64,000 bases of DNA from Blautia hominis (GTDB lineage: Bacteria; Bacillota; Clostridia; Lachnospirales; Lachnospiraceae), in contig NQOF01000002.1 of NCBI GenBank assembly GCA_002270465.1, forward strand, positions 496,001 through 560,000, given 5' to 3'. A model generated the notes under the pieces. The model worked only from the letters and a program-made list of their open reading frames with translations, searched no databases and was not told the DNA's origin. Of the stretch, positions 60,381 through 64,000 are shown one piece after another. The position numbers were made by a program, and so were the translations under genes. Every line of letters begins with the position of its first letter. Within the stretch, counting starts at the first letter, position 1.

Positions 60381-61781
60381 ATGCTTAATAATATTTTGAC
60401 TAGTGTTAATGATTTTATGTACACCTACCCGTTATTGATACTGCTTGTGGGGGCCGGCGTATATTTTACCGTGAGAACCCGCTTTGTACAGGGGCGTCTG
60501 CTTGGGGAGGCTTTCCGCGTGCTGCTTGAGAAGGCAGATGTGAAGGACGGTAAAAAGCAGGTGTCCTCTTTTCAGGCATTGATGATATCAACAGCATCCA
60601 GAGTGGGGACCGGTAATATTGCCGGAATTGCCACTGCCATTGCTGCCGGTGGTCCCGGAGCTGTGTTCTGGATGTGGGTCATGGCCGTGATTGGCAGTGC
60701 ATCCGCCTTTATTGAGAGTACTCTGGCGCAGGTATATAAGGTGAAAGACGGGAAGGATTTCAGAGGCGGGCCTTCTTATTATATGGAGAAAGCCCTTGGG
60801 AAGAGATATCTGGGGATCATTTTTTCGGTACTGCTGATTGTCTGTTTTGCCTATGGGTTTAACGGACTTCAGTCATTTAATATGTCATCCTCTCTGGAGT
60901 ATTATATTCCCGGGTATGCGGACAGTATTTATCCTGCTGTCATAGGCGCTGTGCTTGCGATCGCCACAGCTTTCGTTATTTTCGGCGGGGTACACAGGAT
61001 TGGGTTTATCACCTCCGTGATCGTACCGGTGATGGCAGGGGGATACCTGCTTATGGGGCTTGCCACTATGGTGATGAACGCAAACAGGATCCCGGAGGTG
61101 TTCGCCCTGATCTTTAGGGAGGCGTTTGACGGACAGGCTATTTTCGGAGGATTTGCGGGGAGTGCTGTGGTGATTGGAATAAAGAGGGGGCTTTTTTCCA
61201 ATGAGGCCGGTATGGGAAGCGCGCCCAATGCTTCTGCCAGTGCGGCGGTCAGCCATCCCGCAAAGCAGGGGCTGGTGCAGGTGCTCTCGGTGTTTATTGA
61301 TACGCTGCTGATCTGTTCAGCGACTGCCATGATGCTGCTGCTTTCCGGTGTGGAAGGAAAGTCCGGGGTTCTGGATGGGATTCCGTATGTGCAGCAGGCG
61401 ATCTCTGCAAATGTGGGTACCTGGGGAATCCATTTTATCACGTTTTCTATTTTTACCTTTGCGTTTTCCAGTCTGGTGGGGAATTATTATTATGCGGAAT
61501 CTAATATTAAGTTTATTAAAGATGATAAGAGGCTTTTGTTTGTGTTCCGGGTGAGCTGTCTCTTGGCAGTGTTCTTGGGGGCGCAGGCCGATTTCTCTGT
61601 GATCTGGAATGTGGCGGATATCACTATGGGGGGGATGGCTGTGCTTAATATTGTTGTGATCCTGGTGCTTGGAGGGACGGCGGTTAAGGTGCTTCGGGAT
61701 TATGAGGAGCAGAAGAAGAAGGGGGTGGAGCCGGTGTTTAGGGCTGAGAAATTGGGAATTGAGGATACGGAGTGTTGGTGA
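60381..61781 (+). CDS. Alanine/glycine:cation symporter (AgcS family)
   Basis: A 466-residue sodium:amino-acid symporter with about ten helices. Signatures are GAGVYFTVRTRFVQGRLLGEAFRVL at the N-terminus, ISTASRVGTGNIAGIATAIAAGGPGAVFWMW, FRGGPSYYMEKALG and GIKRGLFSNEAGMGSAPNASASA, all typical of AgcS/AlsT transporters. It takes up alanine or glycine with Na+ (or H+). It stands alone between repeat A4 and the long palindrome at 61799, which may end its transcript. Confidence 0.95.
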   Translation: MLNNILTSVNDFMYTYPLLILLVGAGVYFTVRTRFVQGRLLGEAFRVLLEKADVKDGKKQVSSFQALMISTASRVGTGNIAGIATAIAAGGPGAVFWMWVMAVIGSASAFIESTLAQVYKVKDGKDFRGGPSYYMEKALGKRYLGIIFSVLLIVCFAYGFNGLQSFNMSSSLEYYIPGYADSIYPAVIGAVLAIATAFVIFGGVHRIGFITSVIVPVMAGGYLLMGLATMVMNANRIPEVFALIFREAFDGQAIFGGFAGSAVVIGIKRGLFSNEAGMGSAPNASASAAVSHPAKQGLVQVLSVFIDTLLICSATAMMLLLSGVEGKSGVLDGIPYVQQAISANVGTWGIHFITFSIFTFAFSSLVGNYYYAESNIKFIKDDKRLLFVFRVSCLLAVFLGAQADFSVIWNVADITMGGMAVLNIVVILVLGGTAVKVLRDYEEQKKKGVEPVFRAEKLGIEDTECW

Positions 61782-61798
61782 GGGGGTGGCTCACGGAC

Positions 61799-62069
61799 GT
61801 TAAAACAGAACGGCGCCGGGCAGGGGCATCCCTCTGGAAATATACCTTCGTCGGCAAGTCTTACTAAGTAAAAAACAGCGCCCCGGACAAGGCACCGGGC
61901 AGAACCGCTGTCCAGCCTTTATGGCTGAACAGCTCAACTGCCCTGAAATTTCGGATGGTAACCGAAATTTCTCCTTGCCCGGGGCGCTGTTTTTTACTAA
62001 GTAAGACTAGGCCTCCTGCGGGATATATTTCCAGAGGGATGCCCCTGCCCGGCGCCGTTCTGTTTTAAC
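61799..62069. repeat. 271-bp nested palindrome, possible MITE or bidirectional terminator
   Basis: The outer arms 61799-61844 and 62024-62069 are exact 46-bp complements (GTTAAAACAGAACGGCGCC...). The inner arms 61857-61892 and 61973-62008 are complementary at 34 of 36 positions and include AAAAAACAGCGCCCCGG, so each strand reads a GC stem followed by TTTTTT. The centre holds two more hairpins: GGGCAG/CTGCCC with GCTGT.CAGCC/GGCTG.ACAGC (61897-61943), and GAAATTTCGG/CCGAAATTTC (61945-61971). No coding region or clear target-site duplication is visible. It separates the symporter from cooS. Confidence 0.88.
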
Positions 62070-62074
62070 TGGCA

Positions 62075-62158
62075 GTGAAGGCGGAAGGATAAGTGAAGGC
62101 GGAAGGATAAGTGAAGGCGGAAGGATGAGTGGAGGCGGAAGGATAAGTGGAGGCAGAG
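62075..62158 (+). repeat. 18-bp tandem repeat, about 4.7 units
   Basis: The unit GTGAAGGCGGAAGGATAA occurs at 62075, 62093, 62111 and 62129, with a partial fifth at 62147. Units 3-5 carry single changes (ATGA, GTGGAGG). It begins 5 bases after the palindrome. The G-rich sequence continues to about 62220 with no gene. Confidence 0.9.
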
Positions 62159-62248
62159 ATTTGGGAAGGATTATGGTGATGATGTGGTGAGGGGGATTGT
62201 GGGTGTGATATTGGGGTGAAAAAAATGGAAAATTTTTTAATGTTATAC

Positions 62249-62277
62249 TTGACTAATTTAATCCAGATTGTTATAAT
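62249..62277 (+). promoter_or_regulatory. Sigma-A promoter of cooS
   Basis: TTGACT (62249-62254), a 17-base spacer and a perfect TATAAT (62272-62277) lie about 70 bases before cooS. The leader is AT-rich, and TAGGAGGATG precedes the start codon. Confidence 0.8.
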
Positions 62278-62345
62278 ATTAACAGTCAAAGAAATAATTT
62301 GGTAAATGATTAGGAAATTAATTTATTTTTAGGAGGATGTTTGAG

Positions 62346-64000
62346 ATGAATCAGTGTTTTGGTTGTAACACGTGTGCGAGTGCGGATAAGAAGCTGGAGG
62401 GGTATATTCGGGAATTGCCGATGGAGACTTCGCATCATAGGGTGGAAGGGCAGAGTACAAAGTGTGGGTTTGGACTGCAGGGAGTCTGTTGCAGGCTTTG
62501 TGCCAATGGGCCGTGTAGGATCACACCTAAGGCACCCAGAGGGATTTGCGGGGCTACGGCGGATGTGATCGTGGCTCGTAACTTCTTGAGGGCTGTGGCC
62601 AGCGGTTCCGGATGTTATATTCATATTGTGGAGAATACGGCGCTGAATGTGAAGAAGACAGCTATGGCAAAAGGTGAGATCAAAGGGGAGAAATCTCTGA
62701 AGAGACTGGCTGAGATCTTCGGTGTGGAAGGAAAGGATAAATGGGAGACTGCCGGGATGGTTGCTCAGAAAGTGCTGGATGATCTGTATAAACCGGAATA
62801 TGAGAAGATGGAGCTGGTTGAGAAGATGGCTTATGCTCCCAGGTTTAAAAAGTGGCAGGAGCTGGATATTTTGCCGGGCGGTGCTAAGGGTGAAGTTTTC
62901 CATGGTGTTGTGAAATGTTCTACAAACCTGAATTCTGATCCGGTGGATATGCTGACGGACTGTTTGAAGCTGGGAATTTCCACAGGTATTTACGGACTGA
63001 CACTGACTAACCTTCTGAATGATGTGCTGCTGGGTGAGCCTGAGCTTCGTCTGGCGCCGGTGGGACTCAGGGTTATCGATCCCGATTACATAAATATTAT
63101 GATCACAGGACATCAGCATACCATTTTTGTGGATCTGCAGGAAAGACTCACGTCCAAGGAGGCTGTGGAGAAAGCAAAAGCAGCAGGGGCAAAAGGATTT
63201 AAATTGGTTGGATGTACCTGTGTGGGACAGGATCTGCAGCTTCGCGGGGCACATTATACAGAAGTGTTTGACGGTCATGCGGGAAACAACTACAGCAGTG
63301 AGGCGGTTCTGGCTACCGGTGGTATTGATGCGGTGCTTTCTGAGTTTAACTGTACGCTTCCCGGCATTGAGCCTATCTGCGAGGAACTGAAGATTAAACA
63401 GATTTGTCTGGATGATGTGGCAAAGAAGGCAAATGCAGAGCTGAAACCCTATGTATTTGAAGACAGAGAAAAACAGAGCGAAGAGATCATAGATGAAATT
63501 GTTGCGGCTTACAAGGAGAGAAGAGGAAATGTACCTATGAACCTTCTGCCGGAACATGGTAATGATAATACACTTACAGGTGTAAGTGAAGGTTCTTTAA
63601 AAGAATTTCTGGGTGGTAACTGGCAGCCGCTTGTGGACCTGATCGTATCAGGAGATATCAAAGGTATTGCAGGTGTTGTGGGATGTTCTAACCTGACTGC
63701 AGGAGGACATGATGTGCTGACGGTGGAGATGACAAAAGAACTGATCGCCAAGGATATCCTGGTGCTGACCGCAGGATGTTCTTCAGGAGGGATTGAGAAC
63801 TGCGGACTGATGACACCGGAGGCTGCCAAATATGCAGGACCCAAGCTGCGGGCTGTCTGTGAAAAACTGAATATCCCGCCAGTGCTGAATTTTGGTCCCT
63901 GTCTGGCGATCGGACGTCTGGAGATCGTGGCGACAGAGCTTGCGGAAACAATCGGTGTGGATATACCGCAGCTGCCGCTGGTATTATCTGCGGCACAATG
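62346..64000 (+). CDS. cooS: Anaerobic Ni-Fe carbon monoxide dehydrogenase catalytic subunit (partial, runs off the window)
   Basis: 551 codons are open from the ATG at 62346 (AGGAGG upstream) to the window end with no stop; the family is about 630 residues. The N-terminal cysteines CFGCNTC and CGFGLQGVCCRLCANGPC supply the D and B iron-sulphur clusters. C-cluster ligands are visible as GHQHTIF, VGCTCVGQDLQLRG, FNCTLPG, VGCSNLTAGG, TAGCSSGG and FGPCLAIGR. The enzyme interconverts CO and CO2 and, with acetyl-CoA synthase, is central to the Wood-Ljungdahl pathway, whose methyl carrier is a corrinoid, which fits the cobalamin genes in this window. Whether it is the acetyl-CoA synthase partner (AcsA) or a separate CooS depends on genes outside. 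Confidence 0.95.
   Translation, partial: MNQCFGCNTCASADKKLEGYIRELPMETSHHRVEGQSTKCGFGLQGVCCRLCANGPCRITPKAPRGICGATADVIVARNFLRAVASGSGCYIHIVENTALNVKKTAMAKGEIKGEKSLKRLAEIFGVEGKDKWETAGMVAQKVLDDLYKPEYEKMELVEKMAYAPRFKKWQELDILPGGAKGEVFHGVVKCSTNLNSDPVDMLTDCLKLGISTGIYGLTLTNLLNDVLLGEPELRLAPVGLRVIDPDYINIMITGHQHTIFVDLQERLTSKEAVEKAKAAGAKGFKLVGCTCVGQDLQLRGAHYTEVFDGHAGNNYSSEAVLATGGIDAVLSEFNCTLPGIEPICEELKIKQICLDDVAKKANAELKPYVFEDREKQSEEIIDEIVAAYKERRGNVPMNLLPEHGNDNTLTGVSEGSLKEFLGGNWQPLVDLIVSGDIKGIAGVVGCSNLTAGGHDVLTVEMTKELIAKDILVLTAGCSSGGIENCGLMTPEAAKYAGPKLRAVCEKLNIPPVLNFGPCLAIGRLEIVATELAETIGVDIPQLPLVLSAAQ

Noticed and set aside
61799-62158. CRISPR-like array
   Set aside because: The 18-bp units are contiguous without spacers and no cas gene is present.
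62065-62289. A minus-strand frame encoding Ser-Ala-Phe-Thr-Tyr-Pro repeats
   Set aside because: It is produced by the 18-bp tandem repeat, overlaps the cooS promoter, and has no ribosome site.
62310-63557. Long minus-strand frame opposite cooS (415 codons)
   Set aside because: It is antisense to an unmistakable CO dehydrogenase and has no domain character or start signal.

Overview
The window looks like a chromosomal piece of an anaerobic Gram-positive Clostridia bacterium, most likely an acetogenic, Blautia-like Lachnospiraceae. This is an inference from gene content: a Ni-Fe carbon monoxide dehydrogenase (Wood-Ljungdahl pathway), anaerobic (cobalt-early) corrinoid synthesis with CbiK and CbiMNQO, strong GGAGG ribosome sites, and an NRPS of the kind found in gut Clostridia. 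No rRNA, tRNA, CRISPR array, transposase or phage gene was recognised.

Layout. 1-3304: the 3' end of a cobalamin operon (cobD-like, cobQ, cbiC). 3383-4708: a membrane protein with a zinc ribbon and a discoidin-like domain. 4991-8892 (minus): a cobalamin riboswitch and terminator in front of cbiM-cbiN-cbiQ-cbiO/cbiK, where the transporter ATPase and the cobaltochelatase share one reading frame. 8918-15530 (plus): hemA, precorrin-2 dehydrogenase, a triple fusion hemC-cobA-hemD, hemB and hemL. Together with CbiK these cover every step from glutamyl-tRNA to cobalt-sirohydrochlorin, and no heme-branch gene is present. 15558-42215: mostly housekeeping genes: a membrane MutS-like ATPase, rnhA, a methyltransferase, an AraC regulator, a YczE-type membrane protein, alaS, rpsU, cardiolipin synthase, two D-Ala-D-Ala carboxypeptidases, a MATE exporter, a MoxR/DUF58 operon, scpAB, a UMF1-type transporter, a nitroreductase, an Fe-S protein, and an hsp20 gene under a CIRCE-like operator.

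43302-56071 is the most distinctive region. A promoter drives a 2448-residue NRPS (C-A-T-C-A-T-R), followed by a seven-TM histidine kinase, a REC-HD-GYP response regulator, an acyl-AMP ligase and an acyl carrier protein. The inferred product is an N-acylated dipeptide aldehyde, made in an operon that also carries its own signalling pair. 56142-60184 holds a hydroxyacid dehydrogenase and a three-gene set (unknown protein, VWA-like protein, MoxR-type AAA ATPase). 60381-64000 holds an alanine/sodium symporter, a 271-bp nested palindrome, an 18-bp tandem repeat and the start of cooS, which runs off the window.

Two families of intergenic inverted-repeat elements recur. Family A has 4 copies and shows paired base changes in a stem. 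Family B has 3 copies, one of which supplies the C-terminal codons of a methyltransferase.
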